From: Vibrio cincinnatiensis DSM 19608
GTDB taxonomy: Bacteria; Pseudomonadota; Gammaproteobacteria; Enterobacterales; Vibrionaceae
Direction of reading: 5' to 3'
DNA length: 64,000 bases
Assembly (NCBI RefSeq): GCF_900167345.1
Contig: NZ_FUXB01000003.1
Coordinates: 62,001 to 126,000 of the forward strand
Notes under the pieces: model-generated
Seen by the model: the letters and a program-made list of their open reading frames with translations, nothing else
What the model was told of the DNA's origin: nothing
The model's database searches: none
Shown here: piece after piece, positions 53,182-63,161 of the stretch
How the letters are laid out: the number at the start of each line of letters is the position of its first letter
Position numbering within the stretch: position 1 is the first letter of the stretch
Made by a program: the position numbers and the translations under genes

Positions 53182-55041
53182 ATGGAACGTTCACTTTTAC
53201 CCAATATTGTTAGTTATCTCTCTTCGATTGATCCCTTCGAGCGATTAGGAACACAAGAGCAAGAAGCCCTAGCGGCGGCAGTGGATATTCTCTATTTAAA
53301 GCAAGGCAAACCGCTTGCTGGAGAGCATATTGTCGGGCAGGGATTGTACCTTGTGCGAACAGGTGCGGTAGAGCAATACCATACAGATGGTACCTTGCGG
53401 GCTCGGCTTGCAGATGGTGACCTGTTCGGTTTTAGCCAGCTGTATCGTACGGGTGAGTGTGATTACCAGCTAGTGGCGTTAGAAAACACGTTACTGTATC
53501 GCATTCCTAAAACAGTTCTGTTACAGCTCATGCAAGATAACCCCGCGGTTAGAAATCACTTCTCTTCCAAAGAATCGGTGCGTTTGGCCCATTCCAGTGT
53601 GAAATGGGCCGGTGAGGAAATGCTCTATTTGAAACGTGTCAAAGAGGTGATGAATCGTAGTGTGGCAAAAGTCCATTCCGATACTCTGGTACAAGAAGTG
53701 GCACAAATTATGGTCAATAGTCACCGTTCCAGTGCGTTAGTGATGGATAATGATCAATTAGTCGGTGTGGTCACTGACAGAGATATGACCAAAAGAGTCA
53801 TTGCGGCAGGGTTAACGTTAAATACGCCCATCAGTCAAATTATGACTCAACATCCTCAAACCATTCAGTCTGATGCCTTGTTGCTTGAAGCGATGGAAAT
53901 GATGATGTTACACAATGTACGAAGCTTGCCAGTGTTGGAGGGGGAGCAGGTTGTCGGGGTATTAACCGCCACCAGTTTGACAGAAAAAAGCCATGTTCAT
54001 GCGGTGTTTCTGATCAGTCGAATTTACCGGCAGGAGTCTTTGATTGAGCTAGTGAGTCTGGTTCCTCAACGACAAGCCGTATTTGATGCATTACTCTCTG
54101 CCAGTGTTGCCCCCACCATTATCCAGCAGATGATGACCTTGATCGCCGATGCCTTTAATAAACGGCTACTGCAATTGGCTGAGCGCGAATTTGGCCCACC
54201 TCCGATGGAATATGCTTGGTTTGCCGCCGGATCTCAAGCTCGCCAAGAGATGCATTTAAATTCCGATCAAGATAACGGCATCATATTGGCTAGAGAAGCG
54301 AATCAGAATGAGCGAGCCTACTTTCACAAATTAGCACAGTTTGTTTGCCATGGGCTTGATGCCTGTGGTTATCCATTTTGCCCAGGAGAGATGATGGCGA
54401 ATCAGGCTCGCTGGTGTGTCTCTTTAGAGCAATGGCAAAAAAACTTCAGGCAATGGGTGGTATTGCCTGAACCTCAGTCATTGCTCGATATCAGCGTATT
54501 TCTGGACATGCGTTTTTTATACGGAGCAAAACCTTTGGTTGAGGCACTTAACCAAACCTTGCTGACTTGTGTCCGAGGAAACCAGCGCTTTCTTTCTATT
54601 ATGGTGGCAAACTCTTTGCGCGTTAGTCCGCCACTAGGCCTGTTTCGTCAGTTTGTGTTAACCAAAGATGGGGATAATCGCCAAGTGCTCAATATTAAAC
54701 AGCAAGCGGTGAATTTACTTGTTGAGTTAGCGCGAATTTATGCCTTAAATGCAGGGTGTTTTGTACCGGAAACGCACAAAAGATTAGCGTGTGCGGCAAA
54801 ACTTGGGGTGATCAGCCATGGCAGCAAGCAAGAGCTACAAGAAGCGTTGAACTTTATCAATCAAGTCCGCTTTCACCATCAAGGTGAACAAGTACAACAC
54901 GGGCAACCCCTGAATAATCAGATAGCGCCGGGTGAGTTGACGGCATTTGAACGTAGCCATCTTAAAGATGCATTTCGAATTATTGCTCGTTATCAAGAGG
55001 CGGCGAAACAACGGTATCATGCAGGAGGGCGCTTACGGTGA
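53182..55041 (+). CDS. cNMP-binding/CBS/DUF294 nucleotidyltransferase-like signal protein
   Basis: 619-residue cytosolic protein from ATG 53182: cyclic-nucleotide-binding domain (about 15-130), two CBS motifs (about 150-270, KEVMNRSVAKV and ISQIMTQHPQTI), a GlnD-like nucleotidyltransferase core AAGSQARQEMHLNSDQDNGI (about 345-365) and the DUF294 C-terminal domain. The family often sits beside sodium symporters of the acetate type plus a DNA polymerase III epsilon-like nuclease, and is thought to tune the transporter by sensing nucleotides. Here the partner is an inositol-type symporter. Overlaps the next gene by 4 nt. Confidence 0.88.
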   Translation: MERSLLPNIVSYLSSIDPFERLGTQEQEALAAAVDILYLKQGKPLAGEHIVGQGLYLVRTGAVEQYHTDGTLRARLADGDLFGFSQLYRTGECDYQLVALENTLLYRIPKTVLLQLMQDNPAVRNHFSSKESVRLAHSSVKWAGEEMLYLKRVKEVMNRSVAKVHSDTLVQEVAQIMVNSHRSSALVMDNDQLVGVVTDRDMTKRVIAAGLTLNTPISQIMTQHPQTIQSDALLLEAMEMMMLHNVRSLPVLEGEQVVGVLTATSLTEKSHVHAVFLISRIYRQESLIELVSLVPQRQAVFDALLSASVAPTIIQQMMTLIADAFNKRLLQLAEREFGPPPMEYAWFAAGSQARQEMHLNSDQDNGIILAREANQNERAYFHKLAQFVCHGLDACGYPFCPGEMMANQARWCVSLEQWQKNFRQWVVLPEPQSLLDISVFLDMRFLYGAKPLVEALNQTLLTCVRGNQRFLSIMVANSLRVSPPLGLFRQFVLTKDGDNRQVLNIKQQAVNLLVELARIYALNAGCFVPETHKRLACAAKLGVISHGSKQELQEALNFINQVRFHHQGEQVQHGQPLNNQIAPGELTAFERSHLKDAFRIIARYQEAAKQRYHAGGRLR

Positions 55042-55751
55042 TAAAGCATTGGTTTCGTCGTCAACACCCGCTCAGCAATAGTGATAAGTTACGATGTCAC
55101 GCTTTGGCGCGATCTCGAATTCCGTCTCATTGCCTGCCACTTTTTAAGAAACCGTACCCTGATCCCAATACCCCGTTATCGCAGTTAAAGTGTGTGGTGT
55201 TAGACTTTGAAACCTCAGGGCTCAATCCAAGCCAAGATGAAATTTTATCGGTAGGAATGATCAATATTCATTACCCTGTGATGTCTCTTGCCACAGCTCA
55301 GCATTATTATGTTGAGTCTGAGCACTGTATTGAGGCAGAAACAGCGGTCGTTAACCATATCGTACCGGAAACATTGCTCGGAGGCATTTCACGTCATGAG
55401 CTGATTGAATGTTTGGTCGAAAGTTTAAGCGGGAAAGTGGTGATTGCTCATGGTGCTGAAATTGAGAAGCAGTTTTTACGTCAGTTGCTATCGCTAGAAG
55501 ATTCGCTCCCTTTACCCCTGATCTTTTTAGATACAATGCGCTTAGAGCGCTCACTGATGAAATATCGAGGGGCCATGTATCCTGATTTACGATTGGCTCA
55601 TATTCGAGACCAGAAACGGTTGCCTCCTTATCTTGCGCATAATGCTTTTGCCGATGTCGTGGCCACGGGTGAGCTATTTCTGGCGCTGGTCGAGGAAATT
55701 TGTGAAGATCAAACACCGCGTTTAGGTCCCTTGGTATTGCGTTCATTATGA
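55038..55751 (+). CDS. DEDDh 3'-5' exonuclease (DNA polymerase III epsilon-like)
   Basis: 237-residue exonuclease with motifs ExoI LDFETSGLNP (D and E), ExoII around IAHGAEIEKQFLRQLL, and ExoIII LAHNAFADVVATGEL with the final Asp (DEDDh). GTG start overlaps the stop of the preceding gene (GTGA). The pairing with the CBS/DUF294 protein is a recurring tandem; its substrate is not known and may be a small RNA, DNA end or nucleotide. It is not DnaQ itself, which is about the same size but differs in sequence. Confidence 0.88.
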   Translation: MIKHWFRRQHPLSNSDKLRCHALARSRIPSHCLPLFKKPYPDPNTPLSQLKCVVLDFETSGLNPSQDEILSVGMINIHYPVMSLATAQHYYVESEHCIEAETAVVNHIVPETLLGGISRHELIECLVESLSGKVVIAHGAEIEKQFLRQLLSLEDSLPLPLIFLDTMRLERSLMKYRGAMYPDLRLAHIRDQKRLPPYLAHNAFADVVATGELFLALVEEICEDQTPRLGPLVLRSL

Positions 55752-55905
55752 TGAATACGTTACTGTCCGTTCGCTTGTGAAATGAACGTTACAACATCGT
55801 GCTTGATCCAAATTTTTTACTTTATTTGAATAAAAACAGAAAAAAAATTTCATTATTACTTTATTTTGAATAAGATTGTCTAAAAGAGAAGATTGGAGTG
55901 TTGGG

Positions 55906-56742
55906 ATGTTACCGGCAACAACCTTAAGTGAACTAGAAGATCAAATCCGTACTCGTTATGGTGAACTTAGCAAAAGATTGCAACAAGTGGCTGCTTATGT
56001 CTTAGATAATAAAAACAGTGTCGCTTTTGAAACGGTTTCCGCTATTGCTGAGCAAGCGAATGTTCCACCGTCAACCTTGATCCGCTTTGCCAATGCGTTT
56101 GGTTACAGTGGCTTCAATGAAATGAAACAACTATTTCGCAGTAATTTATTAGAGGAGACGTCCAGCTATACGGATCGTGTTCGGTTATTGAAAGAAATGG
56201 AAGGGGATACCACGCCACCAGAACGCCCGATGGATATTCTACAAGAGTTTGCACGAGCAAATAGCAATGCGATGCATCAGTTAGCGGCGCAAACCCCGGT
56301 TGAATATTTGGATAGCGCGGTTGAGATTCTCGCTCAGGCAAAGAATATCTATGTGGTGGGTTTAGGTCGTTCATTTTCTGTTTCATCGTATCTTGTTTAT
56401 GCATTGCGTCACTTAAACAAGCGTGCTTTCCTCATTGATGGATTGGGGGGCATGTTTAAAGAGCAGATGAGTACCATTGAAGAAAATGATGTATTGATTG
56501 TGATTAGCTTCTCACCCTATGCAAAAGAAACGACCACAATCAGTGAATCATTAGTCGGTTCTGCGATTCAGCAAATTATCATTACCGATAGTCAAATTAG
56601 CCCATTAGCCTCATCGAGTGATGTCTGTTTTGTGGTGAAAGAAGCAAAGGTAGATGCATTTCGCTCTCAAGCCGCTTCCTTATGTTTAGCTCAAACTCTT
56701 GCTGTATCGCTCGCTTTTCATGATTCTGCAAACAAAGAGTAA
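55906..56742 (+). CDS. RpiR-family regulator, probable inositol repressor
   Basis: 278 residues from ATG 55906 (GGAG upstream; the TTG at 55876 is an alternative). N-terminal RpiR helix-turn-helix (AIAEQANVPPSTLIRFANAFGYSGFNEMKQLF) and SIS domain (NIYVVGLGRSFSVSSYLVYALRHL). It lies at the centre of the inositol genes, each headed by TGAAAT-N4-ATTTCA palindromes, so it is the likely repressor, sensing an inositol-catabolism phosphosugar as other RpiR proteins do. Upstream sequence has an ATTTCATTA half-site at 55848, possibly for autoregulation. Confidence 0.9.
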   Translation: MLPATTLSELEDQIRTRYGELSKRLQQVAAYVLDNKNSVAFETVSAIAEQANVPPSTLIRFANAFGYSGFNEMKQLFRSNLLEETSSYTDRVRLLKEMEGDTTPPERPMDILQEFARANSNAMHQLAAQTPVEYLDSAVEILAQAKNIYVVGLGRSFSVSSYLVYALRHLNKRAFLIDGLGGMFKEQMSTIEENDVLIVISFSPYAKETTTISESLVGSAIQQIIITDSQISPLASSSDVCFVVKEAKVDAFRSQAASLCLAQTLAVSLAFHDSANKE

Positions 56743-56765
56743 GTAGCGGATTTATCCTTAGCATA

Positions 56766-56798
56766 AAAAACGTCAGCAATCAGTGCTGACGTTTTTAT
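56766..56798. terminator. Bidirectional terminator between rpiR-type gene and iolB
   Basis: AAAACGTCAGCA/TGCTGACGTTTT stem with A/T runs on both sides (56766-56795). It serves both convergent genes. Confidence 0.88.
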
Positions 56799-56818
56799 AT
56801 AACAATCAAAATACCCAA

Positions 56819-57643
56819 CTAAGCATGTTTGGCCTTATAAACCGGACCATTGACCCATTCATGGTCTGGCTCCCAAGTGAAGCACCATTTTCTTGAAGGG
56901 CCAGCCATGACATTTAAGTAATAGTTATCGTAACCGGCAATGGTCGCTACAGGGTGATAACCTTTTGGGGCTTTGACCACATCTTTATCATAAACCGCCA
57001 TCGATTCATCTAAAGATCGATCATCGGTATAAACACGCTGTAAGCAAAAACCTTGGCTGGGGTTAAGGCGATGGTAGTAAGTTTCTTCTAAATACGTTTC
57101 ATGAGGTTCGTTAGATTGATCGTGCTTATGGCTTGGATAGGAACTAGTGCAACCTTCATCAGTAAAGACTTCCACGACCAATAAGCTGTCTGCGGGTACA
57201 TCATCAGGTAATATGTTATGTACATAGCGTCGGTTATTACCTTGGCCTCGTGCTTCAGCTTGGATATCTTTTGGTGTAATTAACCGAGTGGCATAGGTTC
57301 CTTTACCCGGCGCTTTACAGACGGCCAATTCTAGTGGCGTTAATGCTTCAACCTCACAACCTTCCTGAGCGGAAACATAAACAGCGTATGGTTTTTTTCG
57401 TTCAAAAGGGGTCATCCGCTCGCCGATATTTTCAAAACTTGCTGTTTCTGTTCTTATGCTTGCTTTGCCCGCGACTAGAACTAAGCAGAGTTCATTGCTT
57501 GATGCGGGTAGAACCAGTTTTTGCCCTGTTTTCAATTCATAAACTTCAAATCCGACATATTCCCAGCCCGCATTCTCAGGGGTTATTTTTTGCGTACACC
57601 CCATTTTATCTGGCGCTTTATACTTTGATAACAGTGTAGACAT
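56819..57643 (-). CDS. iolB: 5-deoxy-glucuronate isomerase
   Basis: Cupin-fold isomerase of 274 residues turning 5-deoxy-D-glucuronate into 5-dehydro-2-deoxy-D-gluconate. Conserved stretches: AGWEYVGFEVYEL, SYPSHKHDQSNEPHETYLEETYYHRLNP with the metal-binding His/Glu set, and HPVATIAGYDNYYLNVMAGPSRKW near the end. The ATG at 57643 has GAGGA 6 nt upstream; the longer frame to 57673 lacks it. It is divergent from iolD, with two operators in the shared intergenic region. Confidence 0.95.
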   Translation of the reverse strand: MSTLLSKYKAPDKMGCTQKITPENAGWEYVGFEVYELKTGQKLVLPASSNELCLVLVAGKASIRTETASFENIGERMTPFERKKPYAVYVSAQEGCEVEALTPLELAVCKAPGKGTYATRLITPKDIQAEARGQGNNRRYVHNILPDDVPADSLLVVEVFTDEGCTSSYPSHKHDQSNEPHETYLEETYYHRLNPSQGFCLQRVYTDDRSLDESMAVYDKDVVKAPKGYHPVATIAGYDNYYLNVMAGPSRKWCFTWEPDHEWVNGPVYKAKHA

Positions 57644-57765
57644 GCGACGTTCCTCAGTGGTTAGCAAGCCCATTTTCCCAGTGTATTCTCGTCATCTAGG
57701 TGTGGTTTGTTCTTCATGACTAGCTTCTGGTTGAAATGAGTTTAAGTTTTCAATTATCCATATTA

Positions 57766-57781
57766 TGAAATAAACATTTCA
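57766..57781. promoter_or_regulatory. Inositol operator, iolB side
   Basis: TGAAAT-AAAC-ATTTCA, perfect inverted half-sites, 123 bp from the iolB start. Same pattern as at 49923, 57894 and 63253. Confidence 0.75.
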
Positions 57782-57893
57782 ATTTCAAGGTGAGTTCATG
57801 AGAAAAACTCGACGACATTAAGAAATTCACGTTTAATTTTGACAATTGTACTCCGATCACAAAAGTCAACTTTATTCCAAATATAAATTGAAA

Positions 57894-57909
57894 TGAAATT
57901 TATATTTCA
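57894..57909. promoter_or_regulatory. Inositol operator, iolD side
   Basis: TGAAAT-TTAT-ATTTCA, extended to ATGAAAT/ATTTCAT. Located 101 bp before the iolD start chosen here. Confidence 0.75.
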
Positions 57910-58009
57910 TATAGTAATTTCAAGAAATAACAGGATTGCGGTAAGTCACGAGAGCAGTGATGGAACAGTATCAATGCTTCTCTTAGCGAATTTTGGAGAT
58001 GATCGGGTG

Positions 58010-59941
58010 ATGAAGACAATAAGAATGACAACAGCGCAGGCGCTGGTCAAATTTATGAACCAACAATACGTTGAGTTTGATGGTCAGCAGCATAAGTTTA
58101 TTCATGGTGTACTGACGATTTTTGGTCATGGCAACGTAGTAGGGCTTGGGCAAGCGTTAGAACAAGATTCAGGCGATTTGATTGTTCACCAAGGGTGTAA
58201 TGAACAAGGGATGGCGCATATTGCAATGGGGTTTGCTAAACAGCATAAACGCAAGAAAATTTATGCCGTGACTTCATCTGTTGGCCCCGGTGCTGCCAAT
58301 ATGATCACGGCGGCAGCAACGGCAACCGCGAACCGAATTCCTATTCTCTTTCTTCCGGGGGATGTTTTTGCTTGTCGGCAACCGGATCCCGTTCTTCAAC
58401 AAGTTGAGCAATATTATGATGCTTCAATCAGCACCAATGATTGCTTTAAACCCGTTTCTCGTTATTGGGATCGTATCAATCGCCCTGAGCAATTGATGTC
58501 TGCGATGATTCATGCCATGCGCGTTTTGACCGACCCTGCTGATACAGGAGCTGTCACCATCTGTTTACCCCAAGACGTACAAGGGGAAGCGTATGATTTC
58601 CCAGAATATTTCTTTAAAAAAAGAGTGCATCGTATTGATCGCCGACCTGCGACTGACGCCATGATCGATGAGGCGGTTCGCTTAATCATGACGAAGAAAA
58701 AACCACTACTTATCTGTGGCGGTGGAGTTCGATATTCAGAAGCTCACGAAGCATTTCGTCAATTTGCCGAAACCTTCCATATTCCTTTTGGTGAAACACA
58801 GGCAGGAAAAAGCGCCATTGTGTATGATCATGCCCTTAATTTAGGTGGCATTGGTACCACGGGTGGTTTGGCTGCTAACCTCATTGCGAAAGAAGCCGAC
58901 TTGGTGATTGGGGTAGGTACCCGATTTACCGATTTTACCACGGCTTCTAAATCATTATTTCAACATCCAGACGTCGATTTTTTAACCATCAATGTGTCGG
59001 AATTTGATGCCTGTAAGCTTGATGCTACTGCGGTGGTCGCGGATGCAAAATCAGCCCTTGGGGCGATGGCAAGCTACTTAATTCAGGCTGGCTACACCAG
59101 TGGTTACCACAATGAGATCAAACAAGCGAAAGCACTGTGGCGAGAAGAAGTCGCGCGTTTGTTTACGACCCAAGTTGGGCAAGAATACCAACCTGAGGTG
59201 GAAGGGCATTTTGATGATGAATTGCGTGAGTATCGAGAAGCTCTCAATACTGAGTTAACGCAAACCCGTGTTTTAGGTTTGTTGGATCAACACTTAGAAG
59301 ATGATGCGATTGTGGTCGGGGCCGCAGGTTCGTTACCGGGTGATTTACAACGGCTATGGCAACCGAAAGTACCTGATACCTACCATATGGAGTATGGTTT
59401 CTCCTGTATGGGATATGAAATTGGGGCTGCCGTGGGGGCGAAGATCGCTTGTCCTGATCAACCCGTTTATACCTTATTAGGTGATGGCTCTTACATGATG
59501 CTGCATTCTGAATTACAAACCTCTATTCAAGAAGGGGTGAAGATCAACGTAATTTTGTTTGATAATGCCGCTTTTGGGTGTATCAATAACTTACAAATGA
59601 GCCAAGGGATGGGGAGTTTTGGAACGGAAAACCGCTTTCGAGATCCGAAAACAAACGCGTTGACCGGGCCACTAGTTCCGGTGGATTTTGCTATGAACGC
59701 CGAAAGTTATGGATGTCGAGCCTATCGAGTTTACAACGAAGAGCAACTGATCAGTGCGCTTGAAGAGGCAAAAAAACAGACGGTATCGACCCTGATTGAT
59801 ATCAAAGTGTTACCCAAAACCATGACCCATGGTTATGAAGCTTGGTGGCGCTGTGGTACTGCTCAAGTGGCAGATAAACCAGAGATTGAGCAAGCCGCGA
59901 ATGACATTAAGCAAGTGTTAACGACAGCCCGTCAGTATTAA
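58010..59941 (+). CDS. iolD: 3D-(3,5/4)-trihydroxycyclohexane-1,2-dione hydrolase
   Basis: Thiamine-diphosphate enzyme (643 residues, as in other IolD) opening the ring of the dione to 5-deoxyglucuronate. N-terminal domain with [19 protein letters not shown] (the activating Glu), central domain [26 protein letters not shown], and ThDP/Mg motif [19 protein letters not shown]...ILFDN in the last third. Start chosen at ATG 58010 ([15 protein letters not shown]). A single-gene unit ended by a terminator. Confidence 0.95.
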   Translation: MKTIRMTTAQALVKFMNQQYVEFDGQQHKFIHGVLTIFGHGNVVGLGQALEQDSGDLIVHQGCNEQGMAHIAMGFAKQHKRKKIYAVTSSVGPGAANMITAAATATANRIPILFLPGDVFACRQPDPVLQQVEQYYDASISTNDCFKPVSRYWDRINRPEQLMSAMIHAMRVLTDPADTGAVTICLPQDVQGEAYDFPEYFFKKRVHRIDRRPATDAMIDEAVRLIMTKKKPLLICGGGVRYSEAHEAFRQFAETFHIPFGETQAGKSAIVYDHALNLGGIGTTGGLAANLIAKEADLVIGVGTRFTDFTTASKSLFQHPDVDFLTINVSEFDACKLDATAVVADAKSALGAMASYLIQAGYTSGYHNEIKQAKALWREEVARLFTTQVGQEYQPEVEGHFDDELREYREALNTELTQTRVLGLLDQHLEDDAIVVGAAGSLPGDLQRLWQPKVPDTYHMEYGFSCMGYEIGAAVGAKIACPDQPVYTLLGDGSYMMLHSELQTSIQEGVKINVILFDNAAFGCINNLQMSQGMGSFGTENRFRDPKTNALTGPLVPVDFAMNAESYGCRAYRVYNEEQLISALEEAKKQTVSTLIDIKVLPKTMTHGYEAWWRCGTAQVADKPEIEQAANDIKQVLTTARQY

Positions 59942-59969
59942 ACGGATAACACGAAACCACCCCCGATTT

Positions 59970-59996
59970 CCCACCACGAAATGTGGTGGGCTTTTT
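59970..59996 (+). terminator. Terminator after iolD
   Basis: CCCACCAC/GTGGTGGG stem with a 5-nt loop followed by CTTTTTC. Confidence 0.9.
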
Positions 59997-60156
59997 CACT
60001 TCCATTTTTCTGTTTTAACTCCCGTCTAAATTAAATCTTTCTATCCCATTGTTTTATTAGTTCTTTTTTTCTTTTGAAATATTAATTCTATTTTTAAATA
60101 TTTATAAATCAAAATTCCATCACGATCACATAATGAAATATTACGGTAATTTTCTA

Positions 60157-60185
60157 TTGAAAATGAAATAAATGTTCCGTATAAA
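60157..60185 (+). promoter_or_regulatory. iolC promoter with degenerate operator in spacer
   Basis: TTGAAA (60157-60162), 17-bp spacer, TATAAA (60180-60185), a near-consensus sigma-70 promoter. The spacer carries TGAAAT-AAAT-GTTCCG, one perfect and one damaged half-site of the inositol operator. The same layout precedes iolA (63351). Confidence 0.8.
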
Positions 60186-60291
60186 TAGTGTTGTGAAATG
60201 ATTGTGCGATAGAGTGTAACACGGCAAGAACGGTCTATCCCCTTAAGGGAAAGAGGACTTGTTTAGCACAGAGGTACTTAAGGAGCGAACG

Positions 60292-62208
60292 GTGAGTACA
60301 GAAAAGAATTTAGATGTGATTTGCATGGGACGAATTGCGGTTGATCTCTATGGACAGCAAATCGGTGCCCGCTTAGAAGATATGAGCTCTTTTAGTAAAT
60401 ATTTGGGTGGCTCATCGGGTAACGTGGCTTATGGTACCGCAGTACAAGGGCTAAAATCCTCCATGCTGGCCCGGGTTGGTGACGAACACATGGGCCGCTT
60501 TTTACGTGAAGAACTACAACGAGTTGGCTGTGACACCAGCCATTTACTGACAGATAAAGATCGGCTAACCGGGCTTGTGATCCTCGGTATTAAAGATGAA
60601 GAAACCTTCCCACTGATTTTCTATCGTGAAAACTGCGCTGATATGGCGATCAGCAAGGAAGATTTCAGTGAAGAGTACATTGCCTCTGCACGTTGTTTGG
60701 CAATCACCGGAACGCATCTTTCTCACCCTAAAACACGAGAAGCGGTGTTGACGGCATTGAAATATGCTCGTCGCAATGGTGTTAAAACTGCCTTAGATAT
60801 TGATTACCGACCGGTGTTGTGGGGGCTCACCTCTTTAGGCGATGGTGAAACTCGTTTTATTGAATCAGAAAAAGTTACCGATCAACTGCAAGAGGTATTA
60901 GGTCTTTTTGACGTGATCGTTGGGACTGAAGAAGAGTTTCATATCTGCGGCGGTTCAACGGATACCATTCAAGCGTTAAAAGCCGTTCGTGAAGTTTCTC
61001 AGGCTGAGTTGGTGTGTAAACGAGGGGCGTTAGGTTGCTCCGTATTTACGGATGTTATTCCCGAAACTCTTGATCAAGGAATCACCGTTTATGGCGTTCG
61101 AGTGGATGTGTTGAACGTATTAGGAGCAGGCGATGCCTTTATGTCGGGCTTATTGCGTGGCTACTTAAATGGTGAAGGTTGGGAAAAAGCGTGTGCTTAT
61201 GCCAATGCTTGTGGCGCGTTAGTGGTTTCTCGCCATGGTTGTGCTCCGGCAATGCCAACGAAAGCCGAGCTGGACAATTACTTACTACGGGCTCAGCAAG
61301 TGAAGCGTCCTGATCTCGATAGTGAGCTTAATCATCTCCATCGTGTCACCACGCGAAAATCTCCAACACGAGATGAGCTCTGCGTGATGGCGTTTGATCA
61401 CCGAATTCAATTTGTTGATATGGCGCGGCAAGTTGGGGCAGACATCGCTCGTATTAAGCCACTGAAGAAACTGATTCTACAAGCCAGCCGAGAAGTCGTC
61501 GTTGAAGCTGGGCTGGAAAAAGGACAAGCCGGGTTATTGTGTGATAGCTCCTTTGGTCAAGATGTATTAAATGCCATTACTGGACAGGGGTGGTGGATTG
61601 CTCGCCCTATTGAATTACCGGGATCACGCCCGCTGGAACTGGAGCATGGCAACATTGGCTCACAACTTGTCAGTTGGCCGCTTGAGCATATCGTGAAATG
61701 TCTGGTGTTCTTTAACCCAGAAGATGATCACACGGTGCGTTTACAACAAGAACATCAAATTCAAGAAGTGTATCAAGCCTGTTGCCAATCTGGGCATGAG
61801 CTGTTACTCGAAGTGATTTTACCCGCAGGCATCGAAAAAGACGATGCCCTCTATCTACGAGCGATGAAACGTTTTTATAACCTAGGCATAAAGCCAGATT
61901 GGTGGAAGCTTCCTCCATTAGATAAAGCGAGCTGGCAGGCGATCTCGACGTTGATTGAAGAACGAGACGCTTACTGTCGAGGAGTCGTTATTTTGGGCTT
62001 AGATGCTCCGCAAGCAGAATTACAGCATGGTTTTTCACAAACAGCAGGACAAAACATCGTGAAAGGGTTTGCTGTTGGTCGCACGTTATTTGGAGAGCCC
62101 TCACGTGCGTGGTTAGCCGGTCAAATGGATGACCAAACTCTGATTCATACCGTGAAAGAAAATTATCACAACTTAATCACACTATGGCGTCAACGCGGCG
62201 AAAAATAG
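60292..62208 (+). CDS. iolC: Fused 5-dehydro-2-deoxygluconokinase / DUF2090 aldolase-type protein
   Basis: 638 residues from GTG 60292 (AAGGAG 6 nt upstream). Residues about 5-330 are a PfkB/ribokinase-type kinase: YLGGSSGNVAYGTAVQGL (substrate site) and VLNVLGAGDAFMSGLLRGYL with the catalytic Asp. Residues about 345-635 are the DUF2090 TIM-barrel domain (LCVMAFDHRIQFVDMAR, LLEVILPAG, VILGLDAPQ), which in gammaproteobacteria is joined to IolC and thought to be the phosphogluconate aldolase. Together they turn the deoxygluconate into dihydroxyacetone phosphate and malonate semialdehyde. This would explain the lack of iolJ. Confidence 0.95.
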   Translation: MSTEKNLDVICMGRIAVDLYGQQIGARLEDMSSFSKYLGGSSGNVAYGTAVQGLKSSMLARVGDEHMGRFLREELQRVGCDTSHLLTDKDRLTGLVILGIKDEETFPLIFYRENCADMAISKEDFSEEYIASARCLAITGTHLSHPKTREAVLTALKYARRNGVKTALDIDYRPVLWGLTSLGDGETRFIESEKVTDQLQEVLGLFDVIVGTEEEFHICGGSTDTIQALKAVREVSQAELVCKRGALGCSVFTDVIPETLDQGITVYGVRVDVLNVLGAGDAFMSGLLRGYLNGEGWEKACAYANACGALVVSRHGCAPAMPTKAELDNYLLRAQQVKRPDLDSELNHLHRVTTRKSPTRDELCVMAFDHRIQFVDMARQVGADIARIKPLKKLILQASREVVVEAGLEKGQAGLLCDSSFGQDVLNAITGQGWWIARPIELPGSRPLELEHGNIGSQLVSWPLEHIVKCLVFFNPEDDHTVRLQQEHQIQEVYQACCQSGHELLLEVILPAGIEKDDALYLRAMKRFYNLGIKPDWWKLPPLDKASWQAISTLIEERDAYCRGVVILGLDAPQAELQHGFSQTAGQNIVKGFAVGRTLFGEPSRAWLAGQMDDQTLIHTVKENYHNLITLWRQRGEK

Positions 62209-62229
62209 TGCAATAAAAGGAGACTTTTG

Positions 62230-63120
62230 ATGAGTGTTCAACTAGGTATTAACCCACTCACGTGGACCAATGACGATATGCCAACACTGGGAGCCGAAAC
62301 ATCGCTAGAAACCTGTTTAAGCGAAGGAAAACAAGCGGGCTTTTCAGGCTTTGAGCTGGGGAATAAATTTCCACGTCAGGCGAGTGTGTTAGGCCCAATT
62401 CTCGCCAGCCATGATCTGAAACTGGTCTCTGGCTGGTATTCCATGGAACTCTTGACTCGTAGTGTGGAAGAGGAAATTGAAGCGGTACAAGAACACCTGA
62501 CCTTATTGCGTGAACTTGGCGCAACAGTGATGGTCGCCTGTGAAGTGACGAACTGTATTCATGGTGCAAAAGAGACACCGGTTCACTTACGCCCTCTGTT
62601 TCCCGCTGATCGTTGGGAAGAGTATGGTCGTAAGCTAACAGAGTTTGCTCAATACACACAAAGTCAAGGTGTCCAGATCGCTTACCACCATCATATGGGA
62701 ACCGTGATTGAAACAGCGCAAGATATTGATAACTTGATGAAGCACACAGGCCCTGAAGTTGGCTTACTATTAGACACTGGGCATCTGACGTTTGCTGGCG
62801 AAGATCCGGTCAAAGTCGCGCAGTGCTGGGCTAAGCGAATTAACCATGTACATTGCAAAGACATTCGAAAAGACGTACTTGCCGATGTGAAAAATCGCAA
62901 ATTAAGCTTCTTGGATTCTGTTCTAGAAGGCGTTTACACCGTACCGGGTGATGGTTGTATTGATTACCCCGCGGTATTTCATGTGTTGAAAGAGGTCAAT
63001 TATACGGGCTGGCTTGTGGTTGAAGCTGAGCAAGATCCTGCGATTGCTCACCCGTTGACTTATGCCACATTGGGCTACAACAACTTATCTAAATTTGCCA
63101 AAGAAGCTGGGCTTTTATAG
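62230..63120 (+). CDS. iolE: Inosose dehydratase
   Basis: 296 residues, xylose-isomerase-type TIM barrel. It dehydrates 2-keto-myo-inositol to the diketone used by IolD. ATG 62230 follows AAAGGAG (the TTG at 62227 is a frame artefact). Metal-site segments: the early GFSGFELGNKFP, IAYHHHMGTVIET, LLLDTGHLTFAG with HVHCKDIR, and WLVVEAEQDP near the end. It lies 21 nt after iolC, with which it forms a two-gene operon. Confidence 0.93.
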   Translation: MSVQLGINPLTWTNDDMPTLGAETSLETCLSEGKQAGFSGFELGNKFPRQASVLGPILASHDLKLVSGWYSMELLTRSVEEEIEAVQEHLTLLRELGATVMVACEVTNCIHGAKETPVHLRPLFPADRWEEYGRKLTEFAQYTQSQGVQIAYHHHMGTVIETAQDIDNLMKHTGPEVGLLLDTGHLTFAGEDPVKVAQCWAKRINHVHCKDIRKDVLADVKNRKLSFLDSVLEGVYTVPGDGCIDYPAVFHVLKEVNYTGWLVVEAEQDPAIAHPLTYATLGYNNLSKFAKEAGLL

Positions 63121-63161
63121 CGCCAATTTTTTGAGTAAATCGCTAACCTCTTATTCCTGAT

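Larger units (their letters stand above)
57644..58009. other. Divergent iolB-iolD control region
   Basis: 366 bp without a supported gene. Holds two TGAAAT-N4-ATTTCA operators (57766 and 57894), one on each side, with AT-rich promoter-like sequence between. The iolD start at 58010 has GGAGA upstream; the in-frame ATG at 57893 falls inside the operator and would add 39 residues unlike other IolD proteins. Confidence 0.7.
59942..60291. other. Gene-less iolD-iolC interval
   Basis: Contains the iolD terminator, an AT-rich stretch with a TGAAAT half-site (60134), and the promoter at 60157. The leader from there to the iolC start is about 100 nt. Confidence 0.6.

Noticed and set aside
57893..58009. 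39-residue N-terminal extension of IolD
   Set aside because: The ATG overlaps the operator, lacks a ribosome site, and the added residues do not resemble IolD proteins.
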